Program-made: the position numbers and the translations under genes
Notes under the pieces: generated by a model
The model's input: the letters and a program-made list of their open reading frames with translations, nothing else
Databases searched by the model: none
What the model was told of the DNA's origin: nothing
NCBI RefSeq assembly: GCF_001854185.1
Contig: NZ_CP017603.1
Location: 4,402,001-4,466,000 of the forward strand
DNA from: Clostridium formicaceticum
Lineage (GTDB): Bacteria; Bacillota; Clostridia; Peptostreptococcales; Natronincolaceae
Length of the DNA stretch: 64,000 nt
Direction: 5' to 3'
Shown here: one piece after another, positions 1 through 8,632 of the stretch
Numbering within the stretch: the stretch's first letter is position 1
Layout of the letters: each line of letters begins with the position of its first letter

Positions 1-263
1 GCTAAAAGCAATCCTAAAAACATAGTTGCCGGCACAGCCAATAAGACAAAATATGCCGTATTGGCTAGTGCCATTAGAAATAAATCATTAGATAATATAT
101 CTACATAGTTTTTTAACCCTACAAACCTCCCTCCTATAGAGGAATCCACCAAGGAATACCATCCACATCCTAAAAAGGGAAGAATATAAAATAGTAGAAA
201 ACCTGCTAAGCTTGGAAACAGAAATACAAATAATGTCCCCCTTCTGGTTAAATTCATCTTCAT
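1..263 (-). CDS. ABC transporter permease, sugar type (partial, N-terminal part)
   Basis: Reading the minus strand from ATG at 263 gives about 87 residues that run off the window start. The product begins MKMNLTRRGTLFVFLFPSL and shows a first membrane helix (FLFPSLAGFLLFYILPF), a WYSLVD stretch and GLKNYVDILSNDLF, the layout of MalF/UgpA-type binding-protein-dependent permeases. An AAGGGG ribosome site lies about 10 bases upstream. It starts 18 bases after the stop of the M56/solute-binding fusion, so it is probably the third gene of the blaI-like operon. Its partner solute-binding domain may be the one fused to the protease. The remaining components lie outside the window. Confidence 0.8.
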   Translation of the reverse strand, partial: MKMNLTRRGTLFVFLFPSLAGFLLFYILPFLGCGWYSLVDSSIGGRFVGLKNYVDILSNDLFLMALANTAYFVLLAVPATMFLGLLL

Positions 264-281
264 TGGTTGTCTACCCCTTTA

Positions 282-3200
282 TTATTCTCTAAAATACATT
301 TCTACCTTTCGCTGTATAACCTCAGCCGTTTCTTCTGCAGATTGTTGACCATTAAAAAATCTCTTAACTTCTTCATCAACGATTTGATTAACCTGCATAT
401 CGTTTATGTCACAATGATTCAATTTAGGCAGAATTTCATTCAATTTCTCCATATTACCTGTCAACTGCTTTTTTATTTTATCTACTGATGTAACCTGGTA
501 ACCATAGAGGTCTCCATATTTCTCCACCATGTCTTCTGCCTCTGCAAACATACTCTTCATTTTGATTTCCTTTGCCTTTTTATTCATAGGTACATCGAAA
601 AGCCATTTATAGCATTGAATCTCTTCTGAAATCAGGTATTTGATAAACACCCATGCCTCTTCTTTATATGGCGTTTGACTATTTATGGCGTACATTTCAC
701 CTAAAGTAAATGGATATGTATTCTTATCTAAAGCTGGATATCGATAAAAACCAACTTCATCTGCATTAATTAAACCATTGCTAAAAAGGATAGAAAAATC
801 AAATATATGATATGGAAGAAAAACATTTCCTCCCCGATCCGTATCAGACTCTGTGACATTAGGATTAACAAAGGCTCCTTTTGACATATCCTCACACATT
901 TTAAGCAGGTTAATAAATTCTTCTGATGTGAAATAAGATTTCTTAGCCTCATAATCAATAAAGTTTATATCTGCATTACTATATATATATTTAAATAAAT
1001 TTTCAGGTACAATGGTAGGCATACCATACATATCCATTGTTCCATCTCCATTTATATCTTTTGTAGCGCTATTGGCTATATCTATAAAATCTTGCCATGT
1101 CCATTCCCAATCATTGATTTCAATAGATTGTTCCTTTAAATATCCTGTGTCTGCTAAAATGGCGGAGTAAGAGAATGCTAAAGGCATAACATATAATTTA
1201 TCTTTATATTCTAATGCATCAAGTATATTCATATAGTACTGGCTTTTATTGAAGGTGGTATCTTCTTCCATCAGCTCTTTTAAATCTAGAAGCAGGTTTT
1301 TGTCTGCATATTTTCTGTAGGGAAGATTGTCTATAAGAAGAATATCAGGACCCTTTCCTGCTAACATCTGCGCATTTATTTTTTGAACAAAATCATATTC
1401 TTTCCGAGAACTTTCTTCAGAAGCCTTCAGTGTTTCTTCATAATCCATATCGGAGGTTATCCAGGAAAAAGCATTATGATTGTCTATATTAATAACAATA
1501 TCAGGATGTTGATTTTCAAATTTATTGATGGCAAACTCTAATGTAGGAGATAAATGTTTTACTGTAATTGTCAGCACCTTCGTATCACCATCAATAGGGA
1601 TTTTTGTTAAATTTACTTTAAATAGCTGACTTTTATCGTCTTTTCTGTTGAAAGTACATAAATAGATACTTCCATTATGATCAAGAGAAAAATTCCGAAG
1701 ATGAAGTTCATCTTGGTTTTTTTCACTTAATGTTGCGTCTATATTAAGCATATTATTTAAAGACTGATCCTCCAGGTCAAATCTTAAAACACTATTTTGT
1801 TCTACTAAATAGATAGATTTATCCTGTTTTGAATAAGCTGCCAAGCGTATGTAAGAAAGATTTTTATCATCTTCATATTCCCAAAAAATCTCATCTGTTA
1901 TAGGCTTTTGTTTCGCAATAAAAACCTTATCTTGATAGGTGCTAGCTCCGTAAGTAATGGTATAGAGATAATCCTCTTCGTCCAGCACCATAAGCACATA
2001 TCCATCTGATTTTAGCGTTTTTATATGTTTGCCCTCTGGATCAAATATTTGAGTACTTGCTTGTGCTATTTGTAATTGTGGTATTAGTAAATAGATATTT
2101 CCTTTAGAATCTACTTGCATATCCCATTGAAATATTGGGTCATTTTCTGATAGGTTTATATCTTGGAGTTCTACGTTGATTTCTCTTATTTTTTCCCCCT
2201 CTAAATTATAAACATAAATTTGAGGTTCTTCCTTTACAGCAAATATATAAATGTCATCATTAGCATCAACAGTGTAGATCTGTATAAAAAAATCTTGTGG
2301 CAAACCTTCGCAGATGATGGCTTTCTTATTTCCTGCATTATCAATCACTAAAAACTGACCATTTTCCCCATCATATGTAAGAAGTTGTTGGTCTGACAAA
2401 AGTTTTATTCCATCAAGTGATTTGTTTTCTAAATTAATTTCCTCCACTTCATATTTAATTTTTATCACCTCTTGTATTGGCTGTCTGGCATTGGTCAATA
2501 AAAGACCAGCCAAACCCAAAAATATAGCAATTCCCAAAACAGACCATAATATATAATTCTTTTTAAAATTCACGATATTTTTCACCCTTTCTATTATAAA
2601 TTTTTCTCGATTCAACATCCCTGCAGCACTGCATAGGCTATTATTACCAGAAAAAATATCAAGCATTTTCAACATTGTATTTCCATATTTTTTATATTCA
2701 TTAGGCTGGATATAGGACAATACCTGTTCATCACAGGCTTTTTCAGAATCCTGCCGAATCTTATTAAAAGTAAACCATATCACTGGATTGAACCAATGAA
2801 GTATTTGAAGAAAAATTAAAATCCATCGAACAACAAGATCCTTTCGTTTGTAATGTGCCAATTCATGCATAAAAACAAACTGTAATTCTTCTTTTGTCAA
2901 TAGTTGTGTATGCTCTGGTGAAAGTAGGATTTTAGGATGTAAGATGCCTATTAATGAAGGGGTTTTAATTGTAGTGTCTATTACTAGTAGGATTTTTTTG
3001 TTTACTTTCATTTTTGATTTGCAGTCTTCATAAATCGCTGTTATCCTACTGTCATTGCATAAAGGAAGACTTTTTATTTTCCTCCTATAGACTACCTGTA
3101 GCCATAAAATATATACTACGCCGAAACATACACCTAATAGCCATATAAGAGCAGCTATATAAGGAAGCTCCAACGTATTTGGCTTAGGATTGTAAATACC

Positions 3201-3629
3201 ATCAGTAAAAGTATATCTTCTATGATTTGGTAGTATATTAAAAGGATTGGATTCAATCCTTTTTTCAAATCCTTGTCTTTCATCTACTGTTAAGGGTGAA
3301 TCTATCTCTACATCTTTTTCCTCTGAAGGATTCACCTCAGATTGAATATTATTTGAATCCATATACCTATTACTCATATTATTAATTACAGGGGATTGTA
3401 TCTCTTCTATTTGATGGTTATTCACAGTAAAAAAGTTGTAAATGCTTATCGGGCTTTCAGGGTAATAGGGTATACTTAATCTGATCAGCAAAATCAGCCA
3501 AATGAAATAATAATAAGTAGTACTAATTTTATTTTTAAATATTTTTTTTACAAAAAGAATAACTATGGCTGCAATGGATGCAAAAAATGACATCTTTAGA
3601 ATCATATAAAATACATTTAATAAAGTCAC
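282..3629 (-). CDS. BlaR1-like M56 metalloprotease fused to a propeller-like region and an ABC solute-binding domain
   Basis: A 1115-residue protein starting with GTG inside the repressor's stop (GTGA overlap). Residues 1-380 form a BlaR1/MecR1-type membrane metalloprotease: helices near 8-27, 38-53, 157-180 and 358-380, zinc motif HELAH at 255-259 and the third-ligand region SEKACDE at 295-301. Residues about 400-680 hold repeated DxxGNIY-like strands (SKGNIYLL, HNGSIYLC) suggesting an extracellular beta-propeller. Residues about 685-1115 match family-1 extracellular solute-binding proteins (LEFAINKFENQHPDI, GKGPDILL, LLDLKELMEED, WTWQDFIDIA). BlaR1 normally ends in a penicillin-binding sensor; here a solute-binding protein takes that place. 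I infer that ligand binding triggers the protease to inactivate the neighbouring BlaI-like repressor. Domain identity is strong; the signalling role is inferred. Confidence 0.85.
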   Translation of the reverse strand: MTLLNVFYMILKMSFFASIAAIVILFVKKIFKNKISTTYYYFIWLILLIRLSIPYYPESPISIYNFFTVNNHQIEEIQSPVINNMSNRYMDSNNIQSEVNPSEEKDVEIDSPLTVDERQGFEKRIESNPFNILPNHRRYTFTDGIYNPKPNTLELPYIAALIWLLGVCFGVVYILWLQVVYRRKIKSLPLCNDSRITAIYEDCKSKMKVNKKILLVIDTTIKTPSLIGILHPKILLSPEHTQLLTKEELQFVFMHELAHYKRKDLVVRWILIFLQILHWFNPVIWFTFNKIRQDSEKACDEQVLSYIQPNEYKKYGNTMLKMLDIFSGNNSLCSAAGMLNREKFIIERVKNIVNFKKNYILWSVLGIAIFLGLAGLLLTNARQPIQEVIKIKYEVEEINLENKSLDGIKLLSDQQLLTYDGENGQFLVIDNAGNKKAIICEGLPQDFFIQIYTVDANDDIYIFAVKEEPQIYVYNLEGEKIREINVELQDINLSENDPIFQWDMQVDSKGNIYLLIPQLQIAQASTQIFDPEGKHIKTLKSDGYVLMVLDEEDYLYTITYGASTYQDKVFIAKQKPITDEIFWEYEDDKNLSYIRLAAYSKQDKSIYLVEQNSVLRFDLEDQSLNNMLNIDATLSEKNQDELHLRNFSLDHNGSIYLCTFNRKDDKSQLFKVNLTKIPIDGDTKVLTITVKHLSPTLEFAINKFENQHPDIVINIDNHNAFSWITSDMDYEETLKASEESSRKEYDFVQKINAQMLAGKGPDILLIDNLPYRKYADKNLLLDLKELMEEDTTFNKSQYYMNILDALEYKDKLYVMPLAFSYSAILADTGYLKEQSIEINDWEWTWQDFIDIANSATKDINGDGTMDMYGMPTIVPENLFKYIYSNADINFIDYEAKKSYFTSEEFINLLKMCEDMSKGAFVNPNVTESDTDRGGNVFLPYHIFDFSILFSNGLINADEVGFYRYPALDKNTYPFTLGEMYAINSQTPYKEEAWVFIKYLISEEIQCYKWLFDVPMNKKAKEIKMKSMFAEAEDMVEKYGDLYGYQVTSVDKIKKQLTGNMEKLNEILPKLNHCDINDMQVNQIVDEEVKRFFNGQQSAEETAEVIQRKVEMYFRE

Positions 3630-4015
3630 TCTTTGTCACCTCTATCCTCACATTCATCTAAGAGCTTTTTCAGTTCTTTTATTTCCTGTTTTGATAACTT
3701 CTCATTCTTTAAAAAATTCGCCATTAATAATTGGAGTGAACCATCGTATACCTTTTCTAAAAAGGATTTTGTCTCTTCTTTTTTACAAAATCCTTCTTCA
3801 ATTAATGGATAATAAACGTATGGGTTCTCCTGTGTAATCCCTAGTACTTCCTTCTGTACAAGTCTACGAATTAAGGTATGAACCGTCTTTCTGTTCCAAT
3901 CTGTTTTTCCTATCAATTCCTCAATAATTTCTGCAGCAGTAACAGAATGTTTTCTCCATACAACCTCCATTACCTTCCATTCTGCATCTGATATTTTAGA
4001 TATGTTTTCATTCAT
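3626..4015 (-). CDS. BlaI/MecI-type transcriptional repressor
   Basis: 129 residues, the usual length for the family. The winged-helix N-terminus reads ISDAEWKVMEVVW then TAAEIIEEL and WNRKTVHTLIRRLVQK, the standard BlaI signature; the C-terminal half (FLEKVYDGSLQLLMANF, LKKLLDE) is the dimerisation part cleaved by BlaR1 proteases in known systems. AAGGAGG at 4024-4030 sits 8 bases before the ATG. The stop overlaps the start of the M56 fusion by 4 bases, so the two are translationally coupled. A double TACA-N2-TGTA operator lies directly upstream, so it should repress its own operon. Confidence 0.93.
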   Translation of the reverse strand: MNENISKISDAEWKVMEVVWRKHSVTAAEIIEELIGKTDWNRKTVHTLIRRLVQKEVLGITQENPYVYYPLIEEGFCKKEETKSFLEKVYDGSLQLLMANFLKNEKLSKQEIKELKKLLDECEDRGDKE

Positions 4016-4048
4016 TTGTCTTTCCTCCTTATATGAAATCTTTAAAAT

Positions 4049-4106
4049 ATATGGTATTACAAATGTACTCTGTTAATAGAGTACATTTGTAATACCATAT
4101 TGTCAA
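4049..4106 (-). promoter_or_regulatory. Promoter with double BlaI/MecI-type operator
   Basis: Two 22-base arms (4049-4070 and 4079-4100) are perfect reverse complements around an 8-base centre. Each arm carries a TACA-N2-TGTA box (TACAAATGTA at 4058-4067, TACATTTGTA at 4082-4091), the known BlaI/MecI half-operator pattern. On the minus strand a perfect TTGACA -35 (4101-4106) abuts the right arm and a weak -10 (TACTCT) falls 17 bases on, so a bound repressor would cover the promoter. Confidence 0.88.
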
Positions 4107-4302
4107 GTAAATTTTAAAATTTTTTATCGATAGATTAACTCTGTAAAGCTTTTGTAGTTAAATAATCTTTGCATAGCTTCTCTACCTTTAAAGAACCTTT
4201 AGTCTGCCAAGTTTATGAAATAGTTGAGCTTTTTAATTGTAAAACAGCTTTTAACTCACTTTATATTTATAAGTGTCTGTTTAAGTATTTGTGCAAGGAT
4301 AT

Positions 4303-4350
4303 AAAAAACACCTTCTGTTGTAACTATAATTACAACAGAAGGTGTTTTTT
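4303..4350. terminator. Bidirectional intrinsic terminator
   Basis: 21-base perfect inverted repeat (4303-4323 and 4330-4350) with a 6-base loop; the arms include A6 and T6 runs, so it works on either strand. It lies just past the stop of the Fe-S flavoprotein gene on the minus strand. Confidence 0.9.
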
Positions 4351-4356
4351 ATCTGT

Positions 4357-4992
4357 TTAGCGAATAAAATTCATATAAGCCTTTTTTTCTCTTTCCGGTG
4401 CTTTCACAGATTCTTTTCCATTTTCAATTAATTTCATAAGCCACGCCATATTTTTTCCTAAAATCCTCATAATTTGTACGCCTTCTTCATCCTGTAATGC
4501 TTCTTCAGGCCTAGTGCCATGAATAACATTCCAGTAGTTAGAAGTTGGTATCAACATTTCCGAATAGTTTATATAATTATTTAGTTGATCAAAGGTTGGA
4601 AGCCCACCAGAGCGCCTTACAGCAACAACAGCTGCCCCCACCTTATGTCTTAACATGCCGTTATTACCACTTGTAACATAAAAAGCTCTATCCAAAAAAG
4701 CCTTCATAGTTGCTGCTATTGATGAATAATGTACAGGAGAGCCTAAAATAATTCCCTCTGCCTCTTTCATCTTTTGTATCCAATCATTCACCTCATCCCC
4801 TGGAAGAACACATTTTTCGTTTTTGTTCTTCATACATTGATTACAGGCCATACATCCTCTAATTTCTTTATCACCAACATGAATGATTTCAACGTCTATA
4901 CCTTCTTTTTCTAGCGCATCTGCTGCTATTTTTATAGCATGATAAGTATTACCATCTTTTTTAGGACTTCCATTAAAAGCTACTACCTTCAT
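4357..4992 (-). CDS. Iron-sulfur flavoprotein / NADPH-dependent FMN reductase family
   Basis: The start is placed at 4992 rather than the longer open frame at 5058, because GGAGGG lies just before this ATG and the protein then opens with the flavodoxin strand MKVVAFNGSPKKDGNT. 211 residues. The phosphate loop is NGSPKKDGNT. A cluster-binding motif C47-x2-C50-x2-C53-x7-C61 resembles the compact [4Fe-4S] motif of Isf proteins. GSPVHYSSIAATMKAFLDR is the typical flavin-binding segment. It is a cytoplasmic electron carrier or reductase; the partner is unknown. It appears to be a single-gene unit ended by the hairpin at 4303-4350. Confidence 0.85.
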   Translation of the reverse strand: MKVVAFNGSPKKDGNTYHAIKIAADALEKEGIDVEIIHVGDKEIRGCMACNQCMKNKNEKCVLPGDEVNDWIQKMKEAEGIILGSPVHYSSIAATMKAFLDRAFYVTSGNNGMLRHKVGAAVVAVRRSGGLPTFDQLNNYINYSEMLIPTSNYWNVIHGTRPEEALQDEEGVQIMRILGKNMAWLMKLIENGKESVKAPEREKKAYMNFIR

Positions 4993-5093
4993 TTTTTTCC
5001 CTCCAATCAAATTCTTATCACTTTTTTTTAATTTAGAGTATATATCATATTTACCCAAGAGACAAGTATATAGACAGGAATATGTATTTTTAT

Positions 5094-5798
5094 TTATTTT
5101 TTACGTTTTTTTTTCTTATACATCCATTTTGGTAAATAAGAAATCGTTACAATCAGTACAGCAGCAATTCCTAGATAAATTGCTGTCTTCTTTGCATCTC
5201 CGTGACCCTTACCTACTGTATTTACAGCAATAATCCATGCCGCTGTTCCAGGAACAATGCAAAGCAGAGATACAAATGCATAGGTTGTAAAAGAAATTGC
5301 GGTCAATCCATAAGCATAATTTTGCAACCAATGGGGAATAATCGGTACCATGCGCGTTAAAAGCACAATACGCCATCCATCTTGCCGCACCCCCTCATCG
5401 ATTTCATGGAAAGCTTTACTTTTTTTTAATCGTTTTTCAAGTCTCTCCCTTCCTATGTATCGAGCCACAATAAATGCCATAGAAGCACCTAATAAATCTC
5501 CTACAGAAGCATATATAATACCCAATAAAGTCCCATAGGTAATTCCAGCAAAAAGTGCAAAAGGCAGGCTAGGTAAAAAAAACATTGTTCCTAAAACAAA
5601 ACATAAAAAATAGAGAAGTACTCCTAGAAAACCTAAACATTGAATTTTCCCAGTAAATTTTCTAAAGTATTCAATGGATATTAATTCCCAAATTTCATAT
5701 TTCCATATTATCCAAGTTATTAAACTTAATATTCCTATAATAAATAGGAGAATAACCTTTCTATTCAACTGTCTTTCCAACGCTCTTTTTTCCATCAT
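5094..5798 (-). CDS. TVP38/TMEM64 family membrane protein
   Basis: 234 residues with about five or six hydrophobic segments (VILLFIIGILSLITWIIW, FLGVLLYFLCFVLG, and others). The core FFLPSLPFALFAGITYGTLLG, GDLLGASMAFIVARYIGRE and LLTRMVPIIPHWLQNYAYGL are hallmarks of the TVP38/DedA-like (SNARE-associated) family. The C-terminus is a lysine-rich cytoplasmic tail (MYKKKKRKK). Relatives act in membrane lipid handling, but the exact role is unknown. It follows the ferritin-like gene by 13 bases and may be cotranscribed with it. Confidence 0.85.
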   Translation of the reverse strand: MMEKRALERQLNRKVILLFIIGILSLITWIIWKYEIWELISIEYFRKFTGKIQCLGFLGVLLYFLCFVLGTMFFLPSLPFALFAGITYGTLLGIIYASVGDLLGASMAFIVARYIGRERLEKRLKKSKAFHEIDEGVRQDGWRIVLLTRMVPIIPHWLQNYAYGLTAISFTTYAFVSLLCIVPGTAAWIIAVNTVGKGHGDAKKTAIYLGIAAVLIVTISYLPKWMYKKKKRKK

Positions 5799-5811
5799 CT
5801 ATCCCCAATTC

Positions 5812-6276
5812 TCATTTTACAAATATTTCAATACTACGAATATGTTTTTCTTCTTCTTTTATAATCTCTGCTAATACATTGTAAGCACTTGAATCTATAT
5901 CCTTCAATGTTCGAACAAACAGACCCTGTATATTAATAACCAAAGCAAGGTTTTCTTTTTCAAATTTTAAGGAAAATCTTAAAAATTCTTTTATATCCAT
6001 AATATTTTCAGGATAAGCGTAGTTAAATCTAGAAATTAACTTTGATACTTTGTCATAAATATCGAAATCTATTTCTTCGAAATTTTCTGTTATCATTTGA
6101 TTTCTTAAACTTTTATAGGTCATTATATGCTTATTTTTTTCTATTGCAAAAACCTTTGCAACTGTTTTTATTCTTGCATTAGTCTCTTCCCCAGCTACAA
6201 TTGCTGCGTACATATTGTGACCAATTTCTTTTACTTTAATCAATTTATCAAGCACATCAATAATAGTATATCCCAT
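5812..6276 (-). CDS. Ferritin-like (rubrerythrin-type fold) small protein
   Basis: 154 residues, largely helical. Carboxylate/histidine motifs such as EKNKHIMTYKSL near the middle and EIIKEEEKHIRSIE at the C-terminus resemble the metal ligands of ferritin-like four-helix bundles. GGAGAAG lies just before the ATG. Neither rubredoxin cysteines nor a clear subfamily signature is seen, so the function could be iron/peroxide handling or something else. It heads a likely two-gene unit with the TVP38 protein. Confidence 0.5.
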   Translation of the reverse strand: MGYTIIDVLDKLIKVKEIGHNMYAAIVAGEETNARIKTVAKVFAIEKNKHIMTYKSLRNQMITENFEEIDFDIYDKVSKLISRFNYAYPENIMDIKEFLRFSLKFEKENLALVINIQGLFVRTLKDIDSSAYNVLAEIIKEEEKHIRSIEIFVK

Positions 6277-6657
6277 ATTACTTCTCCTCTACGCCTTAGT
6301 GCATTGAGATTTATAGGCGCACATTAATATAATATTTTCCTTTTTTAATACTATATACCTTAGAGTCATTATATACCCTAGAATCCAAGATATGATTAAC
6401 ATTGTAGATAGATTATTGATTATAATGATGCTGAAAAATCCATTTGATTTAAGATTTTAACTTGAGCCCAGCGTATAAATAATACTGCTATTATGCTTAA
6501 TACTAAAAGTGTTAAGGATCTTTCATAGTATTAATAAAAAAAAAGAACATCCCAAAACATTTTATTGTTTTTAGTATGCTCTCTTTCTTTAGCGTATATT
6601 TTCCTAAATAATATAATTATCTATAATAGTATGTTTTATTTTAACTAAATAATTCCC
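6277..6657. other. Intergenic region without a recognised gene
   Basis: About 380 AT-rich bases between the ferritin-like gene and the SLH protein. I see no open frame with a ribosome site, and no clear terminator. It presumably contains the promoter of the ferritin-like gene. Confidence 0.4.
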
Positions 6658-8400
6658 TTATTTTTTAGTCTTGTTCAATATTTGTTGCCATACATCAAGA
6701 TAAATCTTTTTTGATCCATATTCTTCATAGTTAGGTATATTTCCCAATCTCCATAGTGAGATTCCTTCTATACCGAACATTTTTGCTAAATCTATTTTTG
6801 CCTGTATACTTCGTGAATCCTCATACCATAAAATGTTATCTGTTTCATCTTTGCTGTCGAAAAAAGTTGCATAGGGATTTTGGTTTTGCTGAGAATAATT
6901 TATCGTAACCTCATCCGTAATAAGTCTTTGCTGGATAGCCTCATAACTTGGATGATAAGGATACTTATTGATCACTTTCCCTTCTTTGAGCTTCCACTGA
7001 ACTGCATCCAATGAAAACTGCACCCATATCTTATTCAAATCCTGTACTCCTGTATTTTTATCGGTAATGGATTTCAAGGCATAGTATATCTCACCAATAG
7101 GGGATAAAGGAGTAAGGGTATATCCTCTTTGCATTTCATCATCCGTCAATTGCCTTGCATAATAGTCATGTGCCATCAATATCACTTTATCTGCAATCTC
7201 CCCAATGGCTTTAAAATCATATCCATCATAATAAGCTTGACCTGAAGGTCTTGCAGGGTGTACCGCTACATATAATAATTTATTGTTTTTATCCAGCTCC
7301 TGTCTTAATTCTGCTAAGAATATATTAAAGGATTTCTTTAATAAATCGCCCTTCATATTTTCAAAGTCAATCACCACCCCATTAAAAGAGACAGTAAGAT
7401 CACCTACAGTTGTAGCATTAATTTGTTTCACAATAGCATCTATCACTTGTTTACGAACTTCTGGTTTTGTTACTATATACTGAACTAATGGCACATTAGA
7501 CTCAGTATCAGTATTCAATACGGTATCATTCTCTGCGAATACCATGAGCTGTGCAGAAATATTTTTCTCCTTCGCTAAGTTTAAAGGCTGTGAAAAGCCA
7601 GCAGGAATTCCAAAGTCATTATCGTTGTCCCTTGTGGTATTGAGCAGAACTTGATTCGTCTCAGCATCATATTCCAACCGACTCCAGCCAAATCCTACAG
7701 AATCAAGGGAATGAAGCATGTCCATCTGATTCGCAGATCGTATAGCATAGAAAGCATGCAGCTCACTGATTGGTTTATTTAGTCTTTCATACATCTTCAT
7801 CATCATTACTGCTGCTTCTTCTCTTCTCGCTGTATCGTAGGGCTTAAACAAATTATTCCCTGCCCCAGCAATAATTTGAAAATCCCTTGCAATGGTTATG
7901 TATCCTGTGTTTTTTGAGACATCATCAAAGGGACTTCCAAGATAAGCCAACTGATTGGCAAGACTATCGTATCCTAAAGCTCGTACAATCATAACAGCTA
8001 TTTCTTCACGGGTAATAGGTTCCTCTGCCCTGAACTTGTCAGTATCCTTTAAAATCACCCCTTGTTGTAATGCTGTTTCTATAGGTGCATAGTACCATTT
8101 GGTTGTATCCATGTTGTCAACAAAATTACCTTTTTCCGGTGAAATTAAGTCCCACTTCATCAGCTTCGCTAAAAAAGTGATAAACTCACCTCTGCTAATT
8201 GTAAGTCCCATACCAAATTGATTATCACCAATTCCGTTGGTAATTTCCAGTAATCGCAAATCATGTATAGCTTTACTTGCCCAATGATCTTCAGGAACAT
8301 CATTGAAAACTTCTACAGTATTTTCATTTGCAAATGCTGCATTGGAAAAGATCAGTACGGATATTAAAACCAAAGAAATCACTTTTTTTAGTTGACACAT
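6658..8400 (-). CDS. S-layer homology protein with GH18-like glycosidase domain
   Basis: 580 residues. Signal peptide 1-25 (VISLVLISVLIFSNAAFA). Three SLH repeats follow: NDVPEDHWASKAIHDLRLLEI, then the TTKWYYAPIETALQQG region with PITREEIAVMIVRAL, then a third with REEAAVMMMKMYERL. From about residue 215 the protein resembles the YaaH/SleL-type GH18 family (FGWSRLEYD, VVIDFENMKGD in place of the DxxDxDxE motif, VILMAHDYYARQ, GISLWRLGN). In this motif the last acid (E of DFE) could be the catalytic acid. It is probably a wall-anchored exoprotein acting on peptidoglycan or another amino sugar polymer. Monocistronic. Confidence 0.87.
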   Translation of the reverse strand: MCQLKKVISLVLISVLIFSNAAFANENTVEVFNDVPEDHWASKAIHDLRLLEITNGIGDNQFGMGLTISRGEFITFLAKLMKWDLISPEKGNFVDNMDTTKWYYAPIETALQQGVILKDTDKFRAEEPITREEIAVMIVRALGYDSLANQLAYLGSPFDDVSKNTGYITIARDFQIIAGAGNNLFKPYDTARREEAAVMMMKMYERLNKPISELHAFYAIRSANQMDMLHSLDSVGFGWSRLEYDAETNQVLLNTTRDNDNDFGIPAGFSQPLNLAKEKNISAQLMVFAENDTVLNTDTESNVPLVQYIVTKPEVRKQVIDAIVKQINATTVGDLTVSFNGVVIDFENMKGDLLKKSFNIFLAELRQELDKNNKLLYVAVHPARPSGQAYYDGYDFKAIGEIADKVILMAHDYYARQLTDDEMQRGYTLTPLSPIGEIYYALKSITDKNTGVQDLNKIWVQFSLDAVQWKLKEGKVINKYPYHPSYEAIQQRLITDEVTINYSQQNQNPYATFFDSKDETDNILWYEDSRSIQAKIDLAKMFGIEGISLWRLGNIPNYEEYGSKKIYLDVWQQILNKTKK

Positions 8401-8535
8401 ATCAATATATCCTCCCTTTCAACTAAACTCTATACCATATTTTTCAAGCCTTCCCTTATAACTTACATCTGTAAGTTTCAATTGTCAAGAATAAAAAAGA
8501 CATTCGATTAGATATCTCATTTAAATAAGAGTAAA

Positions 8536-8564
8536 GACTCCCCCTGAATTGTAGCCGAATTTTA
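8536..8564. repeat. IS200/IS605-like end relic, copy 1 (short)
   Basis: The 23 bases at 8540-8562 are identical to 24354-24376. Only the core is preserved here. It lies between the SLH gene and the ABC-2/CPBP gene with no transposase nearby. Confidence 0.5.
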
Positions 8565-8632
8565 TTTTTGCCTTCTCACCTTATGAATAATGTTTAATAA
8601 TATGTTGTTTTGTTTTACTATCAGTAAAGTGC

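Noticed and set aside
4169-4360. 63-codon plus-strand frame
   Set aside because: It runs through the terminator hairpin at 4303-4350 and has no ribosome site.
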